From Flavihumibacter stibioxidans (GTDB lineage: Bacteria > Bacteroidota > Bacteroidia > Chitinophagales > Chitinophagaceae), in the NCBI RefSeq assembly GCF_014332695.1, contig NZ_MBUA01000027.1, positions 248,001 through 312,000 of the forward strand: a stretch of DNA of 64,000 bases. The letters run 5' to 3'. Position 1 is the first letter of the stretch. Every line of letters starts with the position of its first letter. This document shows, piece by piece, positions 1 through 9,002 of the stretch. The position numbers and the translations under genes were made by a program. Under the pieces are notes generated by a model. It had not been told where the DNA came from, searched no databases, and worked only from the letters and a program-made list of their open reading frames with translations.

Positions 1-827
1 ATAGGATCAAGATAATTTCACAGGAGCGGATAACCGAAGAATTGAATAAAATATTATTGAGTCCGAAACCTTCGGTTGGACTTGACCTGCTTTATCGTGC
101 CGGGCTGATGCATATCATTTTCCCGCAAATGGTTGACCTCGCAGGCGCCGAATACATTGATGGGAAGGGACACAAGGATAACTTTTATCATACGCTGCAG
201 GTAGTTGACAATATTTCACAGCACACCAATGACCTGTGGTTGCGTTGGGCTGCACTACTCCATGATATCGGAAAACCCGCCACAAAAAAATTCGAACCCG
301 GCCATGGGTGGACCTTCCATGGTCATGAAGTGGTTGGCGGACGTATGGTTCCGAAAATTTTCACTAAGCTGAAACTGCCACAGAATGAAAAAATGCGCTA
401 CGTGCGCAAGCTGGTGGAATTACACCTCAGGCCTATCAGCCTTACAAAGGAGAATATCACAGACAGTGCCATTCGTCGCCTGCTGTTTGATGCCGGTGAC
501 GAAATGGATGACCTGATGATGCTGTGTTCCGCTGACATAACCTCGAAGAATAAATTCAAGGTCAGGCGCTACCTGTCCAATTTCAATTTGGTGCGCGAAC
601 GGTTGCAGGAAGTAGAGGAAAAGGACCGTATCCGCAACTGGCAGCCTCCCATTACCGGTGAAATGATCATGGAAGTGTTTGGATTGCCGCCGGGTAAAAT
701 TGTAGGTGAAATCAAAAATGCCATCAGGGAGGCAATCCTGGATGGCGAGATTGAAAACAGCTATGATGCGGCTTACAGCCTGATGGTAAAAAAGGCTGCA
801 GAATTCAACCTGCAACCGGTACGCTAG
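1..827 (+). CDS. CCA tRNA nucleotidyltransferase, C-terminal part with HD domain (5' end outside window)
   Basis: The frame is already open at base 3 with no stop, so the gene enters from the left and about the last 275 codons are present; the in-frame TTG at 42 is internal, not a start. The stretch reading [15 protein letters not shown] is the linker typical of bacterial CCA-adding enzymes, and it is followed by an HD phosphohydrolase domain: HTLQVVDN, then LHDIGKPAT, then FHGHEVVGG. The family finishes tRNA 3' ends by adding CCA from CTP and ATP; the HD domain is usually linked to phosphatase or phosphodiesterase activity on 2',3'-cyclic ends. The catalytic nucleotidyltransferase head lies outside the window and could not be checked. 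It ends 57 bases before the next gene. Confidence 0.9.
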   Translation, partial: RIKIISQERITEELNKILLSPKPSVGLDLLYRAGLMHIIFPQMVDLAGAEYIDGKGHKDNFYHTLQVVDNISQHTNDLWLRWAALLHDIGKPATKKFEPGHGWTFHGHEVVGGRMVPKIFTKLKLPQNEKMRYVRKLVELHLRPISLTKENITDSAIRRLLFDAGDEMDDLMMLCSADITSKNKFKVRRYLSNFNLVRERLQEVEEKDRIRNWQPPITGEMIMEVFGLPPGKIVGEIKNAIREAILDGEIENSYDAAYSLMVKKAAEFNLQPVR

Positions 828-884
828 GCTGTGTGGTTTTCAATAAAAAAAGTATTTTACGCTCTATAAACAGCAGATATTTTT

Positions 885-1457
885 ATGGCCATACTGAAGT
901 TCAGGATCTATTTTGAAGAAGATGACAGTGTCTACAGGGATATCGCCATCAGGCATAAGCAGAGTTTCCAGGACCTGCACCAGGCCATCCTGAAAGCATA
1001 CGAATTTGACAATAAGCACGCCGCTACTTTTTATCGCAGTAACGATAACTGGCAGCGCGGACGCGAGATCAGCCTCGAAAAATACAACAGGGACTATAAG
1101 GTGGCTCCGCTTCTTATGGCCGATACGGCCATTGGAACCGAGATATTTGATCCCAACCAGAAATTCATCTACCAGTATGATTTTGTACGGAACTGGACAT
1201 TTCTCGTGGAACTGATCAATGTGTCCAAAGAAGAAAACCCTAAGCTGGATTACCCCGCAACTGTCAGGGTGGAAGGGATAGCTCCCTCCCAATATGGCAC
1301 CAAGGGACTGGTGGGTGATAAACTCGCCGAGATGGAAGAGAAATATGACCTGCAGTCCGGTGCTGAAGGCTTTGGTACAGAGGGCGAATCTGACTCCGAT
1401 ACTGATGAGGGTGAAGAGTTTGGTGCGGAGGAAACCACCGGGGAAGAGGAATTTTAG
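885..1457 (+). CDS. Plasmid pRiA4b ORF-3-like family protein
   Basis: 190 residues. It opens with a compact alpha/beta domain (AILKFRIYFEED, then HKQSFQDLHQAILKAYEFD) and the signature FYRSNDNWQRGREISL, which matches the IS1096 TnpR-like / pRiA4b ORF-3 family. That family is widespread and has no established function; despite the name, nothing here indicates a transposon. The last 45 residues are very acidic (runs of E, D, G, S) and probably disordered. An ATG preceded by an AT-rich leader supports the start. The gene lies between a tRNA-maturation gene and miaA, which may reflect a loose translation-related neighbourhood. No partner is evident. Confidence 0.75.
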   Translation: MAILKFRIYFEEDDSVYRDIAIRHKQSFQDLHQAILKAYEFDNKHAATFYRSNDNWQRGREISLEKYNRDYKVAPLLMADTAIGTEIFDPNQKFIYQYDFVRNWTFLVELINVSKEENPKLDYPATVRVEGIAPSQYGTKGLVGDKLAEMEEKYDLQSGAEGFGTEGESDSDTDEGEEFGAEETTGEEEF

Positions 1458-1499
1458 GGTTACGAACTGTGCCGGGAGTAGTGGGTGAAAAACTAAAAA

Positions 1500-2477
1500 A
1501 TGACGGAGGAATACGATATATCAGCATCAAACCTAAAGCCTCCAACCTCAAAATCAGTAATCATTGTAGTGGGTCCTACAGCTGTTGGAAAAACAGCCCT
1601 TGCAATTGAGCTGGCCCGCTGGTTGGGTACCGAAATCATTTCTGCCGATTCCCGGCAATGTTTTCGTGAACTGAATATAGGTGTGGCGCGCCCATCCGAA
1701 GAGGAACTTGCCGCAGTGCGTCATCATTTTATTGCCTCCCATTCCATTCTTGATGAAGTAAATGCAGCAGTGTTTGAGGCCTATGCCCTGCAAACAGTGA
1801 AGGCAATATTCCGCCAGCATGACAATGCAGTTATGGTGGGCGGAACAGGACTGTATGTAAAAGCCTTCTGTGAGGGTATGGATGAGATTCCTGCTGTTAA
1901 GCCCGGCATAAGGGCAGAAATTATCGCCGGTTACGAAACACATGGACTAACCTGGCTACAGGAGCAGGTGCTGGCCCATGATCCCATATTTTATGCCTCC
2001 GGCGAAGTGCAGAACCCGCAGCGCCTGATGCGTGCGCTGGAAGTGGTGTTGTCGACGGGAAGGAGTATACGAACATATCAATCCGGGCAAAAACAGCCAC
2101 GTCCTTTTGCTGTCCATAAAATTGGTCTCGACCTGCCGCGTGCCGAATTATATGATCGCATCAATCGCCGTGTTGACCTGATGATGGAATCCGGTCTTTT
2201 GCAGGAAGTGTCTGACATCTTTCAACACATGTCATACACTATCCGGAATGGCACCCGTCCCAATGCGCTGCAAACTGTGGGTTATTCTGAGTTGCTCGAT
2301 TTCCTGGAGGGGAAATGCAGCCTGGGGGAGGCCGTCGACAAAATCAAGATCAATACCCGACACTATGCCAAAAGGCAACTGACCTGGTTTCGCCGCGACC
2401 CTTCCATCACCTGGTATCACCCCGCTGACACCGCCGCCATCAAAAAATGGCTTGTTACGCGTCTGACGTGCGTCTGA
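1500..2477 (+). CDS. miaA: tRNA dimethylallyltransferase
   Basis: 325 residues, the usual size. It transfers a dimethylallyl group from DMAPP to N6 of A37 in tRNAs that read codons starting with U. The P-loop GPTAVGKT is at residues 25-32, SADSRQ (DMAPP/tRNA-binding) follows near residue 50, VGGTGLYVKAF near 117-127, and NALQTVGYSEL in the C-terminal half. The last codons (TRLTCV and the stop) are read from a long perfect palindrome that spans the 3' end, so the natural C-terminus appears to have been replaced or extended by a repeat; the extra residues lie beyond the conserved core and should be tolerated. The 42-base gap from the previous gene allows co-transcription. Confidence 0.95.
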   Translation: MTEEYDISASNLKPPTSKSVIIVVGPTAVGKTALAIELARWLGTEIISADSRQCFRELNIGVARPSEEELAAVRHHFIASHSILDEVNAAVFEAYALQTVKAIFRQHDNAVMVGGTGLYVKAFCEGMDEIPAVKPGIRAEIIAGYETHGLTWLQEQVLAHDPIFYASGEVQNPQRLMRALEVVLSTGRSIRTYQSGQKQPRPFAVHKIGLDLPRAELYDRINRRVDLMMESGLLQEVSDIFQHMSYTIRNGTRPNALQTVGYSELLDFLEGKCSLGEAVDKIKINTRHYAKRQLTWFRRDPSITWYHPADTAAIKKWLVTRLTCV

Positions 2478-2504
2478 CGTACGTCAGACGCACGTCAGAC
2501 GCGT
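2457..2504. repeat. 48-bp perfect palindrome overlapping the miaA stop
   Basis: Centre between 2480 and 2481. Each 24-base arm is built from two copies of GTCTGACGT separated by one or two bases, and the two arms are exact reverse complements with no spacer. As RNA it would make a long hairpin; no T-run follows on the top strand, so it is not a classical terminator. It provides the miaA stop codon. It may be a dispersed palindromic repeat unit or a transcript-end stabiliser. Confidence 0.8.
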
Positions 2505-2555
2505 GTTCACAAAAAGATAATATGGGGCAGCGGCAGGCAGCCGAACTTTGAGGGA

Positions 2556-3938
2556 ATGTTCAGTTCCATACAACCAGGTCAGCCATCCATTGAGCCGGCA
2601 ATATTGAAGGCTTCCGCTTTCGGTGAAGATTTTCATTGGGGAGTGGCCATCGCTGCTGCCCAGAATGAAGGGGCCGTGCAGGAAGACGGCCGCAGCCTTT
2701 CTATATGGGACGTATTCGCAAGAAGAAAGGGTGCGATAAAAAAGGGTGCCAAACCTTCTGTGGCCTGCGATTTTTACCACCGCTACAAGGACGATATCCT
2801 GCTGGCAAAAGCACTTGGATTCAATAGTTTCCGCTTTTCCATTTCCTGGTCGCGGGTGCTTCCTGACGGTTCGGGGAAAGTGAACGAAGCCGGCATCCGG
2901 TTTTACAATGAAGTGATCGATGAATGCCTGCGGGTTGGATTGATTCCTTTTGTCACACTTTACCATTGGGACCTTCCGCAGGTCCTGCAACAGGAGGGAG
3001 GCTGGGAAAGCCCCCTGATCAACCGTTGGTTCAAACACTTTGCGAAGATCTGCGCAAAGGCCTTCGGGGATCGAGTTAAACACTGGCTGGTGCTGAATGA
3101 GCCGGTTGGATTTACATCGCTTGGTTATATGCTGGGAAAACACGCGCCGGGAAAAAAAAGCCTGGAAGGTTTCCTGAAATCAGTGCATCACGCGGCGCTG
3201 GCACAGGCAGATGGCGGACGTGTTCTGCGGCAGTACATTCCGGATGCGAAAATCGGGACTACCTTTTCCTGTTCCGAAATCATTCCCTATACAGACCGGC
3301 CTGAAGACCTGCAGGCTGCCCGTCGCCTTGATCTGCTGATGAACCGATTGTTCATAGAACCTTTACTGGGTAAGGGGTTTCCGGAAGATGATATGGGGCT
3401 GATGGATAAAATGTGGCGCCAGAACCAGTCCTGGAAATATGTTGACCGCATGCAGTTTGATATGGATTTTATCGGGCTGCAGAATTATTTTCCGGTGGTG
3501 GTAAAACACAGCCCGTTTATTCCCATTCTGCAGGCAACGGAAGTGAAACCTGCTGTCCGGAAAGTTCCGCATACCGCCATGGGATGGGAAATCAATCCTG
3601 CAAGCTTTTATAATATCATTAAAAGGTTCTGGAAATATGGTGCCATCCGTGAACTGATGATCACCGAAAATGGGGCAGCCTTTAAAGACACGCTCTCGCA
3701 GGGCAGGGTAAATGATCCGGAACGGATAGCCTACTTTCAATCTCACCTTGCAGCCTTATTACAGGCAAAAAAAGAAGGGATAAAAATATCCGGTTATTTT
3801 GCCTGGACCCTGATGGATAATTTCGAGTGGGCCGAAGGGTACGAAGCCCGCTTTGGTCTTGTTCACGTAGATTTTAAAACCCAGCTCAGAACAATCAAGG
3901 ATTCGGGACACTGGTGGAAAGAACTATTTAGAACTTAA
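2556..3938 (+). CDS. Family 1 glycoside hydrolase (beta-glucosidase-like)
   Basis: 460 residues, full GH1 length. Motifs in order: DFHWGVA near 25, SFRFSISWSR at 91-100, TLYHWDLP near 134-141, acid/base glutamate in LNEP (E182), nucleophile in ITENGA (E371), and NFEWAEGY near 422, which binds the sugar. GH1 enzymes hydrolyse beta-glucosides, galactosides or related substrates with retention; the substrate cannot be read here. No signal peptide is visible, so it is probably cytoplasmic. The ATG follows GAGGGA at a good distance. It faces the porin gene, and their 3' ends overlap by 11 bases. Confidence 0.93.
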   Translation: MFSSIQPGQPSIEPAILKASAFGEDFHWGVAIAAAQNEGAVQEDGRSLSIWDVFARRKGAIKKGAKPSVACDFYHRYKDDILLAKALGFNSFRFSISWSRVLPDGSGKVNEAGIRFYNEVIDECLRVGLIPFVTLYHWDLPQVLQQEGGWESPLINRWFKHFAKICAKAFGDRVKHWLVLNEPVGFTSLGYMLGKHAPGKKSLEGFLKSVHHAALAQADGGRVLRQYIPDAKIGTTFSCSEIIPYTDRPEDLQAARRLDLLMNRLFIEPLLGKGFPEDDMGLMDKMWRQNQSWKYVDRMQFDMDFIGLQNYFPVVVKHSPFIPILQATEVKPAVRKVPHTAMGWEINPASFYNIIKRFWKYGAIRELMITENGAAFKDTLSQGRVNDPERIAYFQSHLAALLQAKKEGIKISGYFAWTLMDNFEWAEGYEARFGLVHVDFKTQLRTIKDSGHWWKELFRT

Positions 3939-5487
3939 GTCCTATTGTTGCCACCACATTCCCGCCGCTTCCTTTTACATCTGCGAAAGTATTTGCCTTG
4001 TCGGGCAAACGGTAGGGAAAACTTATGTCATTGGTCATCCGATGTACATAGGCAAGGTCAATGAAATATCCCTTGTTACGGTAACCCACCCCTCCGCTTA
4101 CATACATGCGTTTACCATTGAGCGCGTCGTCGTCATAAGGATTGCCATAATAGGAAAAGCCTCCGCGGACCATCAGGGTGTTGAATTTCAACTCACCCCC
4201 GATACGGGCATTGATGGCCCCCTTGTAAATCTGCTTCACTACTGAGTTCACAGATTTGAAATATTCATCATCTTCAATGGTATTCTCTTCGGCGCTTCTG
4301 AAACGGTTGGTGGAATAGGTGACATATTCAAGATCAGCTGAAATAAAACCTCTCTGCTGCCGGGTATCGGCCACTTCACGGAACACATAGGACCCGCTCA
4401 CCATAAATTTCCAGGGTGATGTCAAATCATACCTGTATTCCGGCAGGTAGCCCTCATTCAGGGTCTTGACATTTACTGATGTGGGAAGGTTGTAATTTTC
4501 CAGCGCAGTTTCCATGGTGGCGTCATAAGTATCTTTCAGGCCATAGATGGTGGGGGTGTGGATCGCTGCGCCCAACCGCACAGATTCCACCGGGCGGAAA
4601 ATCATTCCCATCTTCAGGTTCAGGCCAAATCCCTTACTGGTATATTTTTCCCGGAGGGTTGCGTAGTCGAAGTAATTACGGGCATTGTCGCTGGCGTCAG
4701 ACTCCGTTAATACACTGCTGCGCTCATAATTTACAATGGGAACCCCCAGGCTCAGACCCCAGAATAATTTATCCTTGTTGCTGCCTGCGAAACTTATGGC
4801 GAGCTCGGTAATGCCACCACTGGTTTCAATATAATTATCCTGGTTAAGCAGGAAAGCGGTATCCTTCTCGTAGGCATACCTTAAAGGGGTTCCAACCACT
4901 TCCGTACCAAAGCCCGAAGTAGTTAAAGTGTCTACCAGGTAAGTGTATAATCCCATCCTTGCCGGGAAGGATATGCTGTTACTGTTCAGTGCTTCATCAA
5001 GTGTTAGTCCGGAACTGGCTATCTCCGCCGCATAGGACTCCGATAAGGAACTGAAATTATTCTGTCCGCGGTAGTTAACCTTATTGTTGAAATCTGCAGA
5101 ACGGTTGATAGCTATGCTGAAAGCCGCACTGCTGTTATTTCTGGGGTTGGTTGGCATGCCAAATACAAAACCACTGGTGCCCAGGAAAAGATTGTTGCTG
5201 TTCCGGCTGTTTTTGGTGTCACGGAAACTGGCATTATTGTTTATGAAATTGTAACCGGGAGTCAGCACCAACTCACTGGTTTTGTAAAGTCCAAGTCCGG
5301 CCGGATTGATAAAATTAGCGGTAATATCACCACCCAGTGACCCCATCACACCACCAATTGCCTGGTTTCTTGCTGTTCCTGAGGGCGTATTCCAGGACAT
5401 TCTGAGGGCGTCTTCAGGTACCTGCGAATAACCGGCAAAGGAGAGTAATCCAAACGAAATCACGAATATTCCTTTTCGCATGTGCAT
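3928..5487 (-). CDS. FadL/OmpP1-like outer-membrane transport protein
   Basis: 519 residues. A signal peptide (MRKGIFVISFGLLSFAGYSQ; translation may start at the first Met or two codons later) is followed by SWNTPSGTARNQAIGG and GDITANFINPAGLGLY, the plug region typical of the Bacteroidota branch of the OMPP1/FadL/TodX family. The rest alternates short polar and aromatic beta strands, as expected for a 14-strand barrel, and ends in VATIGLKF. Relatives carry hydrophobic substrates across the outer membrane; the substrate is unknown here. It probably stands alone: the next leftward gene upstream ends in its own terminator hairpin. Confidence 0.85.
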   Translation of the reverse strand: MHMRKGIFVISFGLLSFAGYSQVPEDALRMSWNTPSGTARNQAIGGVMGSLGGDITANFINPAGLGLYKTSELVLTPGYNFINNNASFRDTKNSRNSNNLFLGTSGFVFGMPTNPRNNSSAAFSIAINRSADFNNKVNYRGQNNFSSLSESYAAEIASSGLTLDEALNSNSISFPARMGLYTYLVDTLTTSGFGTEVVGTPLRYAYEKDTAFLLNQDNYIETSGGITELAISFAGSNKDKLFWGLSLGVPIVNYERSSVLTESDASDNARNYFDYATLREKYTSKGFGLNLKMGMIFRPVESVRLGAAIHTPTIYGLKDTYDATMETALENYNLPTSVNVKTLNEGYLPEYRYDLTSPWKFMVSGSYVFREVADTRQQRGFISADLEYVTYSTNRFRSAEENTIEDDEYFKSVNSVVKQIYKGAINARIGGELKFNTLMVRGGFSYYGNPYDDDALNGKRMYVSGGVGYRNKGYFIDLAYVHRMTNDISFPYRLPDKANTFADVKGSGGNVVATIGLKF

Positions 5488-5511
5488 TTACTTTAGTTCT
5501 TTTTCAGGGAT

Positions 5512-5558
5512 ATAAAAAAGGAGGAAACAAATGCACCGGTTGCCAGGTTGTTTCCTCC
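5512..5558 (-). terminator. Rho-independent terminator of the leftward lipoprotein gene
   Basis: An 11-bp perfect stem (GGAGGAAACAA pairing with TTGTTTCCTCC) encloses a 17-base loop and is followed, in the leftward direction, by a run of six T. It begins about 20 bases past the stop codon of the leftward gene to its right and separates it from the FadL-like gene. Confidence 0.85.
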
Positions 5559-5579
5559 GTCAAATATGAACCGTCCTAA

Positions 5580-6401
5580 TTAATTACCTGTACGTGTCGG
5601 TCGGCTTACGCCACCACCACTGCTGCCGCCGGAACTGCTCCTGGAACTTCCACCGGAATTCGATGAGGGAGTATAGCTTCTGGTAGGCCTGTCATTTGAT
5701 GAATTGTTAAAGCTTCTGTTATCGTCTCCGCCAAACAGGGTCCTTCTGTTGTTATTGGTATTATAATAGTTCCTGTTGGAGTTATTATAATTGCCGCCAT
5801 TGTAATTTCGCGGAGTGTAACCGTTCCTGTTGCCACTATTGGTATTCAGGTAACTGCTCATAGTGAAAGCTGAAGCGGGCCTGCTGGGTTTTGGTGCGGT
5901 AAAGAAATTGCCACCCGGCTTACCAGGAATTCCGCCACCGTACCAGCCGCCACCGTTCCATCCGCTGCCATACCAGCCACCGCCGCCATACCAGCCAGAT
6001 CCCATTCCATAATAAGGATTATAAAAACTGTTCCACATGTACATGGAGTTCCAGGGGCTGTTAAACGGGCTGTTCCAGACCATATAACTGTTATAGAGCC
6101 AGCTGTTGCGCATCCATGGATCCATCATGGCAAAATCATCGTAGAAATATGGACGTCTTCCGGCCGCGATCGACATTCTCAGGTACTGGTCATCCCGGTA
6201 ATCTGGATTGGTGTAATACCTGTCATTGTATTTCCTGCGGGAATTGGTTTCCATATATTCCTCTCCGCCGGCAGCAACGGCTGACCGTCCGGGTGAAAAA
6301 TATACGTCATCCGGCGTCTGACCCGATTGGTAAACGGAAGAACAACCGGTTAAAGCCACCAGGCCAATTCCTGCCACTAATCCGGAAATTTTGAGGTTCA
6401 T
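5580..6401 (-). CDS. Low-complexity Asn/Tyr/Gly/Ser-rich lipoprotein
   Basis: 273 residues. The N-terminus ([12 protein letters not shown]) is a lipoprotein signal with the acylated Cys at about residue 20. The mature part is unusual: a tyrosine- and tryptophan-rich centre ([13 protein letters not shown], then repeated GWYGGG units), followed by an Asn/Tyr/Arg-rich stretch and a Ser/Gly tail. There is no enzyme motif. Similar short proteins are common in Bacteroidota and uncharacterised; a surface or matrix role is only a guess. A terminator hairpin follows it closely, so it is probably a one-gene transcript, divergent from proS. Confidence 0.7.
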   Translation of the reverse strand: MNLKISGLVAGIGLVALTGCSSVYQSGQTPDDVYFSPGRSAVAAGGEEYMETNSRRKYNDRYYTNPDYRDDQYLRMSIAAGRRPYFYDDFAMMDPWMRNSWLYNSYMVWNSPFNSPWNSMYMWNSFYNPYYGMGSGWYGGGGWYGSGWNGGGWYGGGIPGKPGGNFFTAPKPSRPASAFTMSSYLNTNSGNRNGYTPRNYNGGNYNNSNRNYYNTNNNRRTLFGGDDNRSFNNSSNDRPTRSYTPSSNSGGSSRSSSGGSSGGGVSRPTRTGN

Positions 6402-6429
6402 AGCGCAGCTGTTAATGAGTTTAAAAAAT

Positions 6430-6437
6430 TACTTTTG
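6430..6437 (+). promoter_or_regulatory. Bacteroidota -7 box upstream of proS
   Basis: TACTTTTG matches the TAnnTTTG consensus. A transcript starting a few bases later would leave a leader of about 80 bases before the ATG at 6522, which argues against the longer in-frame start at 6435 that overlaps the box. Confidence 0.6.
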
Positions 6438-6521
6438 CGTTCGCTGTATAAATCTACAAATATAAGACAGCCTTCTCTAATTAAATGTTGCAAGCTAATT
6501 GTTAAAACCCAACTACTTATA

Positions 6522-7997
6522 ATGAGCAAAGAGATCACCAGCAGGGCCGAGGATTATTCGCAATGGTACAATGACCTGGTACTGAAAGGCGGACTGGCCG
6601 ATTATTCAGCCGTTCGCGGATGTATGGTAATTAAACCCTATGGGTTCGCCCTCTGGGAAAACATGCGCGACCAACTGGATCGCATGTTCAAGGAAACGGG
6701 CCATGTGAATGCCTATTTTCCCCTCTTTATTCCCAAAAGCTTCCTTTCCAAAGAGGCTGCCCACGTAGAGGGCTTTGCCAAGGAATGTGCAGTGGTTACC
6801 CACTACCGCCTGAAAAATGATCCCAATGGAGGAGGCGTGGTGGTTGATCCGGAAGCCAAACTGGAAGAAGAACTGATCGTTCGCCCTACCTCCGAAACCA
6901 TTATCTGGAATACCTATAAGGACTGGATCCAAAGCTATCGCGACCTGCCCATCCTGGTAAACCAGTGGGCCAACGTGGTTCGCTGGGAAATGAGGACCCG
7001 GCTATTCCTGCGTACGGCTGAATTCCTTTGGCAGGAAGGCCATACCGCCCATGCCACCCGCGAAGAAGCTATTACGGAGACCCGCAAAATGCTCGACGTT
7101 TACGCCGAGTTTGTGGAGGAATACATGGCTGTTCCGGTAATAAGGGGAGTAAAATCCGAAAGTGAACGATTTGCCGGTGCAGAAGATACTTATTGCATTG
7201 AAGCGCTTATGCAGGATGGCAAGGCCCTCCAGGCTGGAACCTCCCATTTCCTGGGACAGAATTTCGCTAAGGCGTTTGACGTAAAATTCCTGACAAAGGA
7301 AAATAAACTGGAATATGTCTGGGCAACCAGCTGGGGCGTGAGTACCCGCCTGATTGGCGCCCTGGTGATGGCACACAGCGACGACCAGGGATTGATCCTG
7401 CCGCCTAAAATTGCCCCCCTGCAGGTAGTGGTCGTTCCTATTTACAAGGGCGATGAACAAAAAGCATTGATCACCGAAAAAGTGAACGGTATCATGCAGG
7501 CCCTGAAAAAAATGGGCATTTCGGTGAAATACGACGACAGCGACAACTCTCGCCCGGGTTGGAAATTCGCCGAATATGAAATGAAGGGCGTGCCCGTAAG
7601 GATCGCTATCGGGGCACGTGACCTTGAAAACAATGTGGTGGAAATTGCCCGCAGGGATACCAAGGAGAAAACCAGCGTATCCATGGAAGGATTACCTGAA
7701 TATGTCAAAAACCTCCTGGATGAGATCCAGCAGAATATGTTTAACAAGGCCAAGGCCTACCGCGACAGCCATATCACCAAAGTAGATGACTGGGCCGGGT
7801 TTGAACGGTTGCTGGATGAAAAGGGTGGATTCCTTGCCGCGCATTGGGATGGTACCGCTGAAACCGAAGAGGCCATCAAGGAAAAGACCAAGGCAACCAT
7901 TCGCTGCATTCCTTTAGGAAACGAAGCCGAAGAAGGAAAATGTATCCTTACCGGCAAACCCAGCACGCAACGCGTTCTGTTTGCCCGGGCATATTGA
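6522..7997 (+). CDS. proS: Prolyl-tRNA synthetase, archaeal/eukaryotic-type
   Basis: 491 residues from [16 protein letters not shown], the usual start of this type; the frame is open for 29 codons upstream, but those residues look random and overlap the promoter. The enzyme charges tRNA-Pro. Class II motifs are visible: [15 protein letters not shown] (motif 1 region), [10 protein letters not shown] followed by [31 protein letters not shown] (motif 2), and [12 protein letters not shown] with the anticodon-binding domain after it. The editing insertion of the long bacterial form is absent, and the C-terminal extension ends in the RVLFARAY tail typical of this branch. A strong terminator follows. 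Confidence 0.97.
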   Translation: MSKEITSRAEDYSQWYNDLVLKGGLADYSAVRGCMVIKPYGFALWENMRDQLDRMFKETGHVNAYFPLFIPKSFLSKEAAHVEGFAKECAVVTHYRLKNDPNGGGVVVDPEAKLEEELIVRPTSETIIWNTYKDWIQSYRDLPILVNQWANVVRWEMRTRLFLRTAEFLWQEGHTAHATREEAITETRKMLDVYAEFVEEYMAVPVIRGVKSESERFAGAEDTYCIEALMQDGKALQAGTSHFLGQNFAKAFDVKFLTKENKLEYVWATSWGVSTRLIGALVMAHSDDQGLILPPKIAPLQVVVVPIYKGDEQKALITEKVNGIMQALKKMGISVKYDDSDNSRPGWKFAEYEMKGVPVRIAIGARDLENNVVEIARRDTKEKTSVSMEGLPEYVKNLLDEIQQNMFNKAKAYRDSHITKVDDWAGFERLLDEKGGFLAAHWDGTAETEEAIKEKTKATIRCIPLGNEAEEGKCILTGKPSTQRVLFARAY

Positions 7998-8023
7998 TTT
8001 TCCATTTGTAGAACAATAAAATT

Positions 8024-8060
8024 AAAACATGCACAATCTTTTTGGTTGTGCATGTTTTTT
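8024..8060 (+). terminator. Rho-independent terminator after proS
   Basis: A 13-bp perfect stem (AAAACATGCACAA pairing with TTGTGCATGTTTT) has a 9-base loop and runs directly into T residues, 26 bases after the proS stop. Confidence 0.92.
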
Positions 8061-8086
8061 ATATATTAAGCCTTCATTATTACCAG

Positions 8087-8509
8087 ATGGTCAACAAGGA
8101 AGAACAGTCGCATCCTGATTTTTATCTGAACGAAAAGGGTTTGAAAGCTATCCGGCAGGCTGCCAGATGGGCCAGGGGACTGGCTTTTACAGGATTGTTT
8201 TTTATTGGCGGGATGGCCTGGCTTGGAATTAAAAACCTCCTGGATGGCTCAACTGACTATTCTGCAAATGGGGCCAGCATCCTGGTTGCGGTACTGTTCA
8301 TTTTTCCGACCAGTTGGCTTTTTCAATATGCTTCACGCCTGTTAAAGGGTATCAAAAAAAATGATAACGAATTGCTGAACCATGCTTTTCAGCCCCTTGC
8401 TGCTTTTTTTAAGTGGCTTGCCATCAGCACCGGCATCCTTGTAATCCTTTATTTAATCTTTTTATCCATAACGGGTGTCGCTTCCCTTTTCGGCTGGGGC
8501 ACTCATTAA
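8087..8509 (+). CDS. Small membrane protein, DUF5362-like
   Basis: 140 residues from MVNKEEQ; the upstream in-frame extension runs into the proS terminator and is not coding. A polar head (about 35 residues) containing ARWARGLAF is followed by membrane segments near GLFFIGGMAWLGI, ILVAVLFIFPTSWLF and LAISTGILVILYLIF. Between them LFQYASRLLKGIKKNDNELLNHAFQPL forms a short amphipathic cytoplasmic loop. The next gene has the same layout (YLTETAKWAKFLSILGFIG; YRFAGSMQLALRAADAHQLQTSFRNL), so the two are tandem paralogues. The function is unknown; DUF5362 is a recall-based family call. Confidence 0.65.
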   Translation: MVNKEEQSHPDFYLNEKGLKAIRQAARWARGLAFTGLFFIGGMAWLGIKNLLDGSTDYSANGASILVAVLFIFPTSWLFQYASRLLKGIKKNDNELLNHAFQPLAAFFKWLAISTGILVILYLIFLSITGVASLFGWGTH

Positions 8510-8544
8510 TTATTCAACCATTAAACCCCTTTAAAAATTCCAAC

Positions 8545-8991
8545 ATGGAACAATCCAACACCAACACGAATCTCTTTGATCTTCAAATCGATGACCAATC
8601 CAGCAGTTATCTCACAGAAACCGCCAAATGGGCTAAATTTTTATCCATTCTTGGTTTTATCGGCTGTGGTTTGATGGTAATCCTGGCTATCGGTATGGGT
8701 TCATTCATGGGCTCGCTGATGCAGAACAGTATGATGCCGGGCGGTGGTTTCCTTTTATCCATCGTCTATATTGCAATGGCTGCGCTCTACTTCATCCCTT
8801 GTCTTTATCTCTACCGTTTTGCCGGCAGCATGCAGTTGGCACTCCGGGCCGCAGACGCCCACCAGTTGCAGACTTCTTTCCGTAACCTGAAGTCCTGCTT
8901 TAAATTCCTGGGCATCCTGACCATCGTGCTTTTATCGATCTATGCACTCGCTATGATCGGTGGTTTGACTGCGCTGGCATTTTCAGTTTAA
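8545..8991 (+). CDS. Small membrane protein, DUF5362-like (second copy)
   Basis: 148 residues from MEQSNTN, 35 bases behind its paralogue and probably in one transcript. It has a Gln/Asn-rich head, then membrane segments at about 35-55, 70-92 and 122-145, with a short loop between (FAGSMQLALRAADAHQLQTSF) that mirrors the same loop in the gene upstream. There is no catalytic motif and no known function. The longer in-frame opening upstream reads through the end of the previous gene and was not used. Confidence 0.65.
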   Translation: MEQSNTNTNLFDLQIDDQSSSYLTETAKWAKFLSILGFIGCGLMVILAIGMGSFMGSLMQNSMMPGGGFLLSIVYIAMAALYFIPCLYLYRFAGSMQLALRAADAHQLQTSFRNLKSCFKFLGILTIVLLSIYALAMIGGLTALAFSV

Positions 8992-9002
8992 TGACAGAAT
9001 AT

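Noticed and set aside
885-1457. IS1096 transposon remnant
   Set aside because: The protein is a family named after that element but there are no inverted repeats or transposase nearby.
2457-2504. Ordinary terminator of miaA
   Set aside because: It has no T-run and no loop, and the stop codon itself is inside the arm; left as a palindromic repeat.
6435-6521. Upstream extension of proS
   Set aside because: The conserved start is at 6522 and the promoter box overlaps the longer start.
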